DNA of 33,750 nt from a virus. Each line of letters begins with the position of its first letter. Position 1 is the first letter of the stretch. The notes beneath the pieces are model-generated. The model saw nothing but the letters and a program-made list of their open reading frames with translations, was not told the DNA's origin and searched no databases. Of this stretch, positions 7,821-15,917 are shown one piece after another. The DNA is taken from the IMG/VR virus record IMGVR_UViG_3300020021_000032, positions 1-33,750 of that record; one strand, 5' to 3'. The position numbers were made by a program, and so were the translations under genes.

Positions 7821-8615
7821 TCAGTAAAAGTAGCGTCCGCTGATAAAAGTTTGCAGCGAGCGCGGAATATCTCCGGAATTATAGACGGTAACGCCAGCTT
7901 GGCGATAGCGCGCCTTCAGCTTCGTCAGCATGGACTTGAACGTGTCCGCCGTAGCGACGTTGAGCACCTTGCCGTAGCGCGGCGAGATGCGGATGGCGAG
8001 CGCGCAAATCCACAGATCGTCAAAATCAGTGGGAAATGGTAGGTTATCGCTGAGCGCTAGGTCCTGGATCACCACCCAATCGCCCAGCTCCGCGCGGTAG
8101 AGCCACTGGCGCGTGGCGATGGGCTGCGTCAGCGTCTTGGTGTTGCTGCCCTCAATCGTCCGGCCGTTGCCGTCCAGCGTGAGCACAGAGAGCGGTACGC
8201 CGCCGTCGCCAGCGCCGCTACCCTGCACGACCATCATACGCGAGCCGTCGTCGGGTGCCTCTGGGAACCACGCGGTGTGCGAGACGCTGCCGAAGATGAG
8301 GCGGCTGTTCTTGGGCGGGAAAGTGTAGATCAGCAGCGACGGGTCAGCTTGGAATGGCGCCGTCGTCAACCCTCCCTGGGCATCCAGGGGATAGGGCAAC
8401 TGAGGGTAGTTTGCGCTAGTCGCCGCGGTGCGCTGTGGCGCAGGCACTGGCCAGTCCATCATCGGCTCGCCAAGCTCATGGCCGTACACGCCCATGATGT
8501 AGCGATTCAGCCGCTCCAGCGCCTCAGTCAGCTCCGCCGTCGTGGGATCGGACCCTGCCGGTATGATGTTATTTTCTCTGTAAGCGGCCTGTATAATCGT
8601 CTGTGCGGTCGTCAT
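7821..8615 (-). CDS. Tail accessory / head completion protein (P22 gp4-like)
   Basis: 264 residues. The start (TTAQTIIQAAYRENNIIPAG, then TTAELTEALERLNRYIMGVYG and ELGEPMMDWPVP) is the helical N-terminal pattern of the podovirus tail accessory factors that bind the portal and begin the tail. The end (FDDLWICALAIRISPRYGK, FKSMLTKLKARYRQ) is another conserved helical part. It overlaps the upstream small gene by ATGA and precedes the gp10-like hub, the expected order. It should act during head completion, sealing the portal and receiving the hub. Confidence 0.85.
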   Translation of the reverse strand: MTTAQTIIQAAYRENNIIPAGSDPTTAELTEALERLNRYIMGVYGHELGEPMMDWPVPAPQRTAATSANYPQLPYPLDAQGGLTTAPFQADPSLLIYTFPPKNSRLIFGSVSHTAWFPEAPDDGSRMMVVQGSGAGDGGVPLSVLTLDGNGRTIEGSNTKTLTQPIATRQWLYRAELGDWVVIQDLALSDNLPFPTDFDDLWICALAIRISPRYGKVLNVATADTFKSMLTKLKARYRQAGVTVYNSGDIPRSLQTFISGRYFY

Positions 8616-8890
8616 GCTGAGGGTGTCTTGCGGCGGAGTGTGATGGGTTTGCGTAGCGGGCTATCCGCAACAATGGAAGGGTTAAGCGCAACATCGGGCG
8701 CGGTATCCGCAACAATAGGACTTTCCCGTATCTCAGATACGTGAAAGGCGTTGTCAGGGCGCTCAGCCCAGCCCGGCGGCACGTCCTCCGGCTTGTCGAA
8801 CACTGCTGCTTGGCCGTTGGGGCCATAGCGCCACGACGGCCACTTAGGGAATGGACCTTTTGGGCGAAATGGTTCCCATGCAGATGTCAT
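8612..8890 (-). CDS. Small conserved phage structural-region protein
   Basis: 92 residues. The N-terminal half (FPKWPSWRYGPNGQAAVFDK and DVPPGWAERP) is a WRYGPNG...DVPPGW pattern that I recall from small phage proteins located between capsid and tail genes. The C-terminal half is rich in Pro, Ser and Val and looks disordered. It overlaps both neighbours by ATGA, so it is co-translated with the HNH gene before it and the gp4-like gene after it. The role is unknown; an adaptor or assembly factor is possible. Confidence 0.75.
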   Translation of the reverse strand: MTSAWEPFRPKGPFPKWPSWRYGPNGQAAVFDKPEDVPPGWAERPDNAFHVSEIRESPIVADTAPDVALNPSIVADSPLRKPITLRRKTPSA

Positions 8891-9501
8891 GGCGGGGTCT
8901 CCTTGGAACGGCTTTCAAGATCAGCTACGACCTTACGCAAGTCCGCGGCGTCCGTCAATTCGTGCTTGAGTCGGTTGGCGAGATTGCAAATGACTCTGAC
9001 GTTGCCTTTTACGTAGCCTAGCGCGGGGATGATGCGGTCCACGCTGGGACCGTGCGGATGGCGGTAGCCATCAGCGCCAAATACAAACGGCAAGCCTAGA
9101 ACGGGGCAGACAGGAGGAATAACAATGTCTGCCGCTTCCATGTTGAAAGGCAGATTCTTAGTCTTCGCGATATAACGCAGACGAGTGACGGCGCGGATAG
9201 GCCACGTAAGCGGGCTGCTCACAATCCGTTTTTGCGCAGCCTTGTTATATTTTAATGCGCACGCATTAGCTTTCGCGCGCTTCTCTGGGTCCTGCATACG
9301 TGCCGCCTGCGCAAGGCGGCGGCGCTCAAGATATGCTTCATACCGCGTCGGGTCGTCATATAGATTTTTGTAGTAAGTCTCTGACCGCTGAGCGCGGGTC
9401 TCAATGAGCTTCTTCAAACGCGCAGCGCGCTTTGCAGGATCAGCGTTTATACGTTCGCGGTAAGCTTTCTGATGCTCTCTGTTTTGTTCACGTGTCGTCA
9501 T
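8887..9501 (-). CDS. HNH endonuclease (homing or moron type)
   Basis: 204 residues. The N-terminal 90 residues are a basic helical region (YRERINADPAKRAARLKK, RRRLAQAARMQDPEKRAKAN), likely DNA binding. The nuclease core is CPVLGLPF at 132-139, then HPHGPSVDRIIPALGYVKGN (148-167) and VICNLANRLKHELTD, the SVDRI...GY..GN...ICNLAN..K pattern of phage HNH enzymes. A GGAGACAAC lies close upstream of the ATG. The gene is flanked by a terminator and its own promoter, and it separates the coat gene from the tail block, where P22-like phages have no such gene. It is therefore probably an inserted homing-type endonuclease; a role in packaging, as for HNH proteins of cos phages, is the alternative. Confidence 0.85.
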   Translation of the reverse strand: MTTREQNREHQKAYRERINADPAKRAARLKKLIETRAQRSETYYKNLYDDPTRYEAYLERRRLAQAARMQDPEKRAKANACALKYNKAAQKRIVSSPLTWPIRAVTRLRYIAKTKNLPFNMEAADIVIPPVCPVLGLPFVFGADGYRHPHGPSVDRIIPALGYVKGNVRVICNLANRLKHELTDAADLRKVVADLESRSKETPP

Positions 9502-9530
9502 TGTGTTGTCTCCGCTTTAAGTGAGATATC

Positions 9531-9558
9531 AGTATACATAGCGGCAGGCCATTGTCAA
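9531..9558 (-). promoter_or_regulatory. Sigma70-like promoter upstream of the HNH gene
   Basis: On the minus strand TTGACA (9558 to 9553) is followed by a 16-base spacer and TATACT (9536 to 9531). The -35 matches the consensus perfectly and the -10 in five of six positions. The predicted start falls about 25 bases before the HNH ATG. It sits just after the capsid terminator, so it would restart transcription for the HNH and tail genes using host RNA polymerase. Confidence 0.65.
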
Positions 9559-9600
9559 TAGCCACAGATATAACTACTGTAACGCACGTACCACCCCGCT

Positions 9601-9634
9601 CAAAAACAAACCCCCGGTACGTGAGTACCGGGGG
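9601..9634 (-). terminator. Rho-independent terminator after the coat gene
   Basis: A perfect 10-bp stem (CCCCCGGTAC at 9611-9620 pairing with GTACCGGGGG at 9625-9634) with a four-base loop. On the minus strand it is followed by TTTGTTTTTG. It begins about 25 bases past the coat-protein stop. No T-run follows in the plus direction, so it acts on leftward transcription and should end much of the packaging-capsid message. Confidence 0.85.
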
Positions 9635-9658
9635 TGATGTTGCTAAGAAAAATCCAGC

Positions 9659-10147
9659 TTAAGTGCCAGTAATTCTGGTTCCTAGGAAGCGGTCCATAAC
9701 CTCCGCCCCATATATCATGTCCCATCTGTGAACGTGCGCTCCTGTCGTGATATCCGAGCCTCGCCAGTAGCGGATAGCAATTCCAGTGTCAGGGTCAGTA
9801 GCATACGAAGCTACGCCGGTGAACGGCATCTGGAGCCGCGCGCTAACCAGCGAGATCGCCCGCTTATGGAACGCAGATCGGACGCGGCAGATAGACGAGG
9901 CCACACCAACCCACGTGATAGCGGCGCTATCGGCGGGAATGGTGCCCACAGTGCCAAAGGCGCTGTTGGCGTCAGTGCTCGTGCCGTCGCTGGTGCCCTG
10001 CACGATGATGGCCGGGCTGATGGAGACAGTCAGAAGCCCCGCACCATCAGCCACAGCATCAGCCAAAATGGTGAATTGCTGCAAGTATTCAAGCACTTGC
10101 TGATTGCGCCAGTCCCAAGCAAACACCTTGGCGATGGAGAACGGCGC
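9659..10147 (-). CDS. Major coat protein, C-terminal part (frame-shifted)
   Basis: This frame carries the C-terminal 162 or so residues of a P22-type coat protein: PFSIAKVFAWDW, then YLQQFTILADAVADGAG, SISPAIIVQGTSDG, RSAFHKRAISLVSARLQMPF, TDPDTGIAIRYWRGSD and HRWDMIYGAEVMDRFLGTRI. It is out of frame with the N-terminal part at 10089-10880. The frame stays open upstream to 10348, but that extra sequence is basic nonsense, so homology starts near 10147. Together the two parts give about 409 residues, some 20 fewer than P22 gp5 (430). A functional capsid needs both parts joined. Confidence 0.85.
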   Translation of the reverse strand, partial: APFSIAKVFAWDWRNQQVLEYLQQFTILADAVADGAGLLTVSISPAIIVQGTSDGTSTDANSAFGTVGTIPADSAAITWVGVASSICRVRSAFHKRAISLVSARLQMPFTGVASYATDPDTGIAIRYWRGSDITTGAHVHRWDMIYGAEVMDRFLGTRITGT

Positions 10148-10880
10148 GTGAGTTGACGTTCTGAGCACCGCCATTGACCTGCGAGGCGCCTGTGGCCGCG
10201 CGCGTTCCGACCGTAAGTGCCGGGCTTTGCTGCGTGGCGTACCAGTCAATTTCCGAGATGATCGGGATGCGTACACGCTCCAGCATGGAGACATTGATTT
10301 CCGGCGTGAAGCTGGACAGCAACGAGCCACGGATAGATTCGCCGTCATTGAAGGTCACTACACCGCGGAGGTCTACGTTAGGCACGCCCTGTGCCATGAG
10401 TCGCGTATGAGCGCCCATCGCCTGGGAAGGCGAAGCGATGATCTTCGTCGGGTCAGAGGTGTTGATGCCGCCTACGCCCGGCGCGCCGCCGGCAACCCAG
10501 GAGTGGAACTTGAGAGTCTGCCCGGCGATGAACTTATCTACGTCGTGCGCAAGCGTGCTCGCGACCGATTTCATGGTTTCGTTCTGCATTAGAGCGTTGA
10601 AGCTCTGCACATATTCGAGATCGCCGACGCTAATGTGGACGTTCTTGTACTGGTCCACGGTGACAGGCATAGTGCCGGTCACAAGGTCCTGCGCCTGGAG
10701 AGTGGCGCCGGTCTTAGCGACGAAGCGGGGCGGTCGCTTGACGTTGATGGTCAGGCCGTTTTCGTCGGTGACCTGATCCTTGAACTGGCCGTCTACCAAC
10801 CGGCCGTAGACCAGTTGGTTCTTGAGAAGCAAGAGCATGGAATTCGCGTACTCTTGCGCGTTGAGGAATTGGTTAGCCAC
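10089..10880 (-). CDS. Major coat protein, N-terminal part (P22 gp5-like, frame-shifted)
   Basis: It starts at GTG with GGAGG five bases upstream. Residues 1-247 are clearly coat protein: NQFLNAQEYANSMLLLLKNQ, VYGRLVDGQFKDQV, ENGLTINVKRPPRF, DLEYVQSFNALMQNETM, HTRLMAQGVPNVDLRGVV and GASQVNGGAQNVNSRAV. The last 16 or so residues (LHRQGVCLGLAQSASA) do not fit the family; the correct continuation is in the +1 frame. Related coat proteins have about 20 more residues between the NVN and FTIA segments, so a deletion of roughly 60 bases at about 10140-10150 is the simplest explanation. It lies directly downstream of the scaffold gene, as expected. Confidence 0.9.
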   Translation of the reverse strand: MANQFLNAQEYANSMLLLLKNQLVYGRLVDGQFKDQVTDENGLTINVKRPPRFVAKTGATLQAQDLVTGTMPVTVDQYKNVHISVGDLEYVQSFNALMQNETMKSVASTLAHDVDKFIAGQTLKFHSWVAGGAPGVGGINTSDPTKIIASPSQAMGAHTRLMAQGVPNVDLRGVVTFNDGESIRGSLLSSFTPEINVSMLERVRIPIISEIDWYATQQSPALTVGTRAATGASQVNGGAQNVNSRAVLHRQGVCLGLAQSASA

Positions 10881-10894
10881 AAGGGCCTCCTAGA

Positions 10895-12046
10895 TCAGTT
10901 TGGCCTCCGCTGACTGGAGTTTCGCCATCCGGCCTCTACCGCGGCAAAATCATTCGAGTCAGTCGGGACCGGGGTTGCGGTGCCGTTGCCACCACGACCC
11001 TTATATTTGGGAGGTGGTAGCGCCTTACTCGTCTTGATCTGGGGTTTATCTCCAGGGGCGCCCGACGCGGGCGGAGGAGCTAGTTCAAGCTCCTTGCGTG
11101 CAAACCATGCGCCTTGTGCCCCTTGGGACATGGCGAAAACTTTGCGCGCCTCATCTGGATGAGTCGCGAGGTGATAGAGAACTTTGTGACCTGCTTCCTT
11201 GGAAGCGAACGCAAGCTCACCTATCGTGTTGGAGAGCGGCCACGCCTCCGGCGCGTCTTGATTTTGGAGAGACCATTTCGCGCCTTCAATGACAACCTCA
11301 GAGAAATCGTCATATTCAGCAGAGCCTGCCTCTTCCAAGGCCGTCTTCTTCTGCGCGAATTCCCGTTGCTCACGGTTGGCAGCTTCGCGTTGCTGCTTGG
11401 CTTCATCTTCGCGCTTCACGACTAGAGACTCTTGGCGAGCCTCATAGCGCGCAAGCGCTCTGATGTATTGCGGGTCCATCTCCCCAAGATCAAACTTGTC
11501 AGGCTCTGGCGCACCGATGTCAGTCTCTGTAACAGCCTTAACTGGCGCTGTCAAGCGCGCTTCCAGGCGCTCCAGGCGGTCTGCCATGGTGTCCAGCGAG
11601 CGCTCCAAGGTGCGCTTGTCCTTCGTCAGCGCGGCGATGCGCTTGCCTGCCGCAGACGCGGCCATCTTCTTGGCTTCGGCGACCGTTACGGTTTTAGTGT
11701 CGTCTTCGCCTTCATCGTCTCCGTCAGAGTCGCCCCCAACATCATCAGAGCTGTCGTCGCTGCCCGCAGCTCCTTCGCCACCTGCGGTGCTTTTTGCGCC
11801 CTTTCCAGGCGTATCTCCTGCCTTAACTGCGCCATCGTTATCGTCTCCATCGGCTGCTTCCTTTGCTGCTTCCGCCACCGTCTTGGTGCCGGCCTTGCGT
11901 TCTTCCTCACTGATATTCTGCTTCGTCGGATTCAAGTTTTCGTCCTTGGGATCAAGGATTTCACCCTCGCGCGTGGTGTAGCCCTTGAACACCTTGACCT
12001 GATCTTCAAACGACGGCTGTTTTTGAACGCCATCACCAGTAGGCAT
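10895..12046 (-). CDS. Capsid scaffolding protein
   Basis: 383 residues between portal and coat genes, the normal scaffold position. Residues about 45-120 are very acidic and low in complexity (DGDDNDGAVKAGD, SDDSSDDVGGDSDGDDEGED). Then come helical coiled-coil segments (SAAGKRIAALTKDKRTLERS, TMADRLERLEARL and a second at about 190-240), and the C-terminus is Pro/Lys-rich and basic (TSKALPPPKYKGRGG). This acidic, helical, basic-end layout is typical of scaffolds that bind coat protein through the C-terminus and leave the procapsid before packaging. An AGGAG lies close upstream of the ATG. Exact family not identified. Confidence 0.82.
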   Translation of the reverse strand: MPTGDGVQKQPSFEDQVKVFKGYTTREGEILDPKDENLNPTKQNISEEERKAGTKTVAEAAKEAADGDDNDGAVKAGDTPGKGAKSTAGGEGAAGSDDSSDDVGGDSDGDDEGEDDTKTVTVAEAKKMAASAAGKRIAALTKDKRTLERSLDTMADRLERLEARLTAPVKAVTETDIGAPEPDKFDLGEMDPQYIRALARYEARQESLVVKREDEAKQQREAANREQREFAQKKTALEEAGSAEYDDFSEVVIEGAKWSLQNQDAPEAWPLSNTIGELAFASKEAGHKVLYHLATHPDEARKVFAMSQGAQGAWFARKELELAPPPASGAPGDKPQIKTSKALPPPKYKGRGGNGTATPVPTDSNDFAAVEAGWRNSSQRRPN

Positions 12047-12060
12047 GTCTCACTCTCCTG

Positions 12061-14151
12061 TTAATGGCCATCCGCGACGCGGACAGCCTCCAATCGACCA
12101 CGTAGTTCACGGTCCGCGGCCTGCGATGCCGCGCCCATAGCTTCAGTCTGCACCTTCGCCGGTGTGGCGTCGGCCTGAGCGCCAAACGAGCGCGCCCGCG
12201 CAGCGTTGAGCGCTGCCTCAGATTGCGTTTTCATGTACTTTGCTACTGCGGTCTGCATAGCGAGTTGCTCCTTCTGCCCAGCGGCCTGCTGCTGTTGCGC
12301 GGCTCCGGCCTGTTCCTCTGGCGTCATGTCCTTAGCATCCAACATACCAGGAGGCAGCGTCTTCCTCCAGCGCTTGGAGATTTCCTCCGCCATCGGCCAG
12401 TCCTGCGCCATGATGAGAAGATCAAGTATGAGCGGCGCGATCTGCGGCGCTGCGTTGATGAGCGTCATCATGTGCTCAGCAGCTTCGATGCGTTTGGTCG
12501 CGTAGCTCGCGCCGGTCGTAACTGTGACAGAGTATCGTCCCGTGCCGATGTCGATGGACGTGGGATTGTCGAAAGCGTTGATAACCTGGAGGTCCTGCTT
12601 CGCATCGACACCTAGCACCTTAATCACGCGCGGCGTGTCATAGGCGAAGGGGATAAGGTCGTTAATGACAGTACCGCACTGCTCAATCGCCTTGGTAAGG
12701 TTGTCATGATAAAGGATCGTGCCAAAATCGCTGACACGCTGACGAGCGACAATAGCTGCGCCGCTCACCTCGTTTGAGGGCATCCCAAGGTTAGCCTCGT
12801 GGATGTTGGACACGTCCTTCATGTCCTGCACGGTAAGCTGCGACTCACCCAGCAGCGAGTCCTCCATCTGCGCCGGCAAAATACGTTCTGGCTTCGCCGC
12901 TGAATCCGCGTTCCAAATCAGCAACGGATCGTCAGATAGATGTGAGTTGCGCCACGTGTTCTCGCGTCCGGCGACAGCGGTATCCGGCGCAACCCAGACC
13001 GCGCGCGGTGTCTGCATGATCTTCTCTGCGACCACGGAGCGCCAGTAGTTATGCAGGCGCTGCGGGTCCTTCAGGAAGCGGATGATGCCCCAGCGGTGCT
13101 TCCACTCGCCAACGTTGACCTCCCAGCCAGGAACTCTAAAAATGGGCACGCGCTTAATCGGCAATTCATAGGGCCCCTCCAGTATGTCGAGCCCGCTACA
13201 TAGGTACATTTGCGCGTAGCGTTCATCCACTTCGCGCATAATGGGCGTGCCGTCAGCGCGCTGGGCGATGCCGGATAAGATTCTTGCTTGCTCATTTCCA
13301 TCTGCCTCCTCCCAAGAATCAGTGATGTCAACTACGGAACCATCCAACATGAGCGCCTTGGTGCGCTTGCGTGTTCGCATCCGCCAGTATGAGACTACAC
13401 GCACGTCGTCCACGGCAATCCAGCCGTTCATGCGCAGATCGCCGCGCAGCGTCACATCCGTCACCACGTCGGAAGCAGTAGCCCACGGCCAAAGGCGGTA
13501 GAAATCGCGTTTGGTGAGTGTGTCGATGAGGAAGACATGTCTGGCATCTGCGCCGGTTGGATCGTTGAGCATCCGGTCCCACACAACAGCAAGGGCGTCG
13601 TTAATGGCCGTGATGCGAATCTCTTGGTCGAACACATCGTCCGACTCGTAGTCCAGCTCTACCTGGAAATTGCCGATGCCGCAGATAACTTGGTTCTCTA
13701 GCGCCTTGTCGAACGCCAGCTCCGCGCGGCTGATCTTCTGGATGGAGCGCATAAGCCCCTCGCGCACGCGAGCAACCTGCACCGTACCGCCATTGTCGGC
13801 TGCGACTTTGATGCTAGTTTCGTTCATGCGCCGCTGGCCCACGACCTGGGACACGAACGCCGGAAGGCGGTTAACGGTCAGAACAGGCTTGCGCGCGGCC
13901 TCGCGGCGCTGACGCACGATATCGTCCCACTGGTCAGCTACCATGAAGCGCATGTCTTCGAGCGCCGCTTCGCGGTTTAGCCGGTCGTACTGCACGTCGT
14001 CATAAAAATCTTTGCGCATCGTAGAGAGGAAAGACGCCTCATCCTCGAAATCCTCCGGAATCTCGAATTGCGGACGATTACTGTACGGCTGACGGTAATC
14101 GTCATTGCGCGCGGGCGACACGAGGACGTGTGAGGCAAGATTTCCTAGCAT
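12061..14151 (-). CDS. Portal protein (P22 gp1-like)
   Basis: 696 residues, close to P22 gp1 (725). The N-terminus (FEDEASFLSTMRKDFYDDVQ, then MVADQWDDIVRQRREAARKP, LTVNRLPAFVSQVVGQRRMN) is the characteristic portal opening. It continues with wing and stem segments (VICGIGNFQVELDY, VVWDRMLNDPTGADARHVFL, RVPIFRVPGWEV, FLKDPQRLHNYWRS, HEANLGMPSNEVSGAAIVAR). The C-terminus is a long Ala/Gln-rich helix like the portal barrel. TerL stops immediately before its ATG (TAGATG). It forms the dodecameric ring at the capsid vertex through which DNA enters and leaves. Confidence 0.93.
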   Translation of the reverse strand: MLGNLASHVLVSPARNDDYRQPYSNRPQFEIPEDFEDEASFLSTMRKDFYDDVQYDRLNREAALEDMRFMVADQWDDIVRQRREAARKPVLTVNRLPAFVSQVVGQRRMNETSIKVAADNGGTVQVARVREGLMRSIQKISRAELAFDKALENQVICGIGNFQVELDYESDDVFDQEIRITAINDALAVVWDRMLNDPTGADARHVFLIDTLTKRDFYRLWPWATASDVVTDVTLRGDLRMNGWIAVDDVRVVSYWRMRTRKRTKALMLDGSVVDITDSWEEADGNEQARILSGIAQRADGTPIMREVDERYAQMYLCSGLDILEGPYELPIKRVPIFRVPGWEVNVGEWKHRWGIIRFLKDPQRLHNYWRSVVAEKIMQTPRAVWVAPDTAVAGRENTWRNSHLSDDPLLIWNADSAAKPERILPAQMEDSLLGESQLTVQDMKDVSNIHEANLGMPSNEVSGAAIVARQRVSDFGTILYHDNLTKAIEQCGTVINDLIPFAYDTPRVIKVLGVDAKQDLQVINAFDNPTSIDIGTGRYSVTVTTGASYATKRIEAAEHMMTLINAAPQIAPLILDLLIMAQDWPMAEEISKRWRKTLPPGMLDAKDMTPEEQAGAAQQQQAAGQKEQLAMQTAVAKYMKTQSEAALNAARARSFGAQADATPAKVQTEAMGAASQAADRELRGRLEAVRVADGH

Positions 14152-15777
14152 CTAAGTTCCCATCCAGCCATATCCGCCGCCTCCAACCCACACAGGTGGC
14201 GCGTATTCCTGCGCTACTTGCCCAGGCATGTCAAGATTTCCGAACTGCCCCGCGGTTTTAGGCTCTGTATAATCCTGGAGAAACTCATTCGATGCAAACG
14301 TGAGAACCACGGAATCGGCGAGATCAGGCGATTTGACACCACGTTTACGCATTTCGTGCTTGGCTTCGAGCAAAACATCGTTATTTAGCTGCGGCTTCTG
14401 CCGCGGCGCCGTCAAATCTGTCTGGAGCGCATCGTCATCAGGCAGCTGCACGCCTTCTTCCAGCTCCAGCCAGTCCCGGCAGCGCATCCACATCTCCGCG
14501 CGGCGATTCTTCGGCCCTGCCACCTTCGGGCGCGCTATTTTGGCCTCCGATGGAGACCCAAAGTTCACGCCGCGGACAACTTTCGCATATCCAGGGCCAA
14601 TGCTCTTGAGATTGGTGACAATCGCAGAGCCTATATTTCCGGAATCTATGTTCACTCTTGCCGGATTCATCTCGTCTATGACTGCTCGCACCCACGTCGT
14701 GCCCTCCAATGTGTTAAGGTTGCTCCTGTGGCGCGTCCACAGCACGCGCAAACCACGGCGCGCGGAGATCGCAAAGCGGTCGCCCGTGCTCGCCGGGTCC
14801 ACGCCCAGGATGAGCGGCCCAGCGGCCGGCGCGATGCGCTTACGGGCGCGAATGACGTTGAGCGCGGAGATGAACGGCGTCATGCCCGGCGGCGCGGTCC
14901 ACGCCTCGCTGGGTTGCGCGGGAAATTCGCGTTGGAACAACACGGGATCGCGGATTTCGATGAGCTTGTAGCGCCGCCAGCACATGTTGGCGAGCGGCAC
15001 CCTGTAAACATCGGAATATTCCTGCTCGCTCATCTCGCCCTCAGATTCTTCTTGTGAGAGAACGAATCCGGGCGGCGGAGCGCGCGCGTACTCAGGCTTC
15101 AGCCACCACTGAAGGAAGATAGGGATGTAATCGCCCTTCCCGGCTTCTGCGTCCTGCCAGCGCTCGTAAAACTCACCCCCGGCGCCAGCGCTAGTACTCT
15201 CCAAGATAACCTCAGAACCAGGAGCGAGAGGGACGGCTTGGACAGAGGCAGCAAAGTGATCTGGCGCGTTGGTCCAAAAGGCGACTTCTGAACCGTGGAA
15301 GAGAAGAATTGATTTTGAGCGTCCAACAGCTTTAGCACCGGCCGTTGCCACAGCATACGAGGACTCCAAAAGGTCGAAAACCAGCTCTTTTGCATTGTCT
15401 TCTCCGACGTGGGGGCGAAGCGCGTTGTAGCGCTGGAAACGGTCTACCATGCCGAACAGCGTGTCAGACGCGCCCTGCTCATGCGCGAGGATGAACACAT
15501 TGATGCCGAAGCTCAGCGAGGCGCGGTGATAGTAGCGAGCAGCTGTGTAAGAGCTTGCGCCCTGCTGCCGGCCCTTCAAAATAATGGCGCGAACCCAGCC
15601 CTTTTCCTTGCGCTGTTTCTCAACTGCTTCGTGAATCAGTTTTTGAGAGGCGTTTAGTGAAAACGGCACGATTTCGCCAGTTTCAGCGCGAACCTTCAAA
15701 TATTCTTTAGCAAACAGCTCAAATTGCCCTTGCAGAGCCTCAAGCTCGTCAAGTTTCGCGGCTTCTTCATCCATCAT
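14152..15777 (-). CDS. Terminase large subunit
   Basis: 541 residues from ATG 15777 (MMDEEAAKLDELEAL), preceded by a GGAG 11 bases upstream. The frame is open back to a TTG at 15876, but those codons lack a ribosome site. ATPase: Walker A KGRQQGASS near 68-76, a Walker B region ILLFHGSEVAFW near 157-168, and coupling motif ILESTSAG near 191-198. Nuclease: LGVDPASTGD (Asp near 327), NIDSGNIGSA (Asp near 378) and SPDLADSVVLTF (Asp near 485 and 488). The product is the motor and headful or cos nuclease that fills the procapsid through the portal encoded next. Confidence 0.95.
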   Translation of the reverse strand: MMDEEAAKLDELEALQGQFELFAKEYLKVRAETGEIVPFSLNASQKLIHEAVEKQRKEKGWVRAIILKGRQQGASSYTAARYYHRASLSFGINVFILAHEQGASDTLFGMVDRFQRYNALRPHVGEDNAKELVFDLLESSYAVATAGAKAVGRSKSILLFHGSEVAFWTNAPDHFAASVQAVPLAPGSEVILESTSAGAGGEFYERWQDAEAGKGDYIPIFLQWWLKPEYARAPPPGFVLSQEESEGEMSEQEYSDVYRVPLANMCWRRYKLIEIRDPVLFQREFPAQPSEAWTAPPGMTPFISALNVIRARKRIAPAAGPLILGVDPASTGDRFAISARRGLRVLWTRHRSNLNTLEGTTWVRAVIDEMNPARVNIDSGNIGSAIVTNLKSIGPGYAKVVRGVNFGSPSEAKIARPKVAGPKNRRAEMWMRCRDWLELEEGVQLPDDDALQTDLTAPRQKPQLNNDVLLEAKHEMRKRGVKSPDLADSVVLTFASNEFLQDYTEPKTAGQFGNLDMPGQVAQEYAPPVWVGGGGYGWMGT

Positions 15778-15917
15778 GAAGAGATGGACTCCGCCGGGGC
15801 TATGTGCTTGGGGAAGCAGCTGAGCACTGCGCCTAGGGAGAAGCGGCGCGTCCGGCGGGTCCAAAGCGGGAGACAACCGCTGAGCATGACGCTACATCCC
15901 CTATAAAGCGCTGTCAA

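Noticed and set aside
4800-9400. Many plus-strand open frames of 60-215 codons under the tail genes
   Set aside because: They are antisense to well-supported genes, lack ribosome sites and known motifs, and have the composition of complementary strands of GC-rich genes.
10148-10348. The upstream extension of the coat C-terminal frame as a real N-terminus
   Set aside because: The residues are Arg/Ser-rich and unlike coat proteins, and the same DNA encodes clear coat sequence in the other frame.
15778-15876. TerL beginning at TTG 15876
   Set aside because: No ribosome site precedes it and the added residues are Pro/Leu-rich and unlike terminases; ATG 15777 has GGAG upstream.
15866-15900. GGAGACAACC followed by ATG on the plus strand
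   Set aside because: It resembles the early ribosome motif but the ATG opens only six codons; it is a chance match opposite the upstream extension of the TerL frame.
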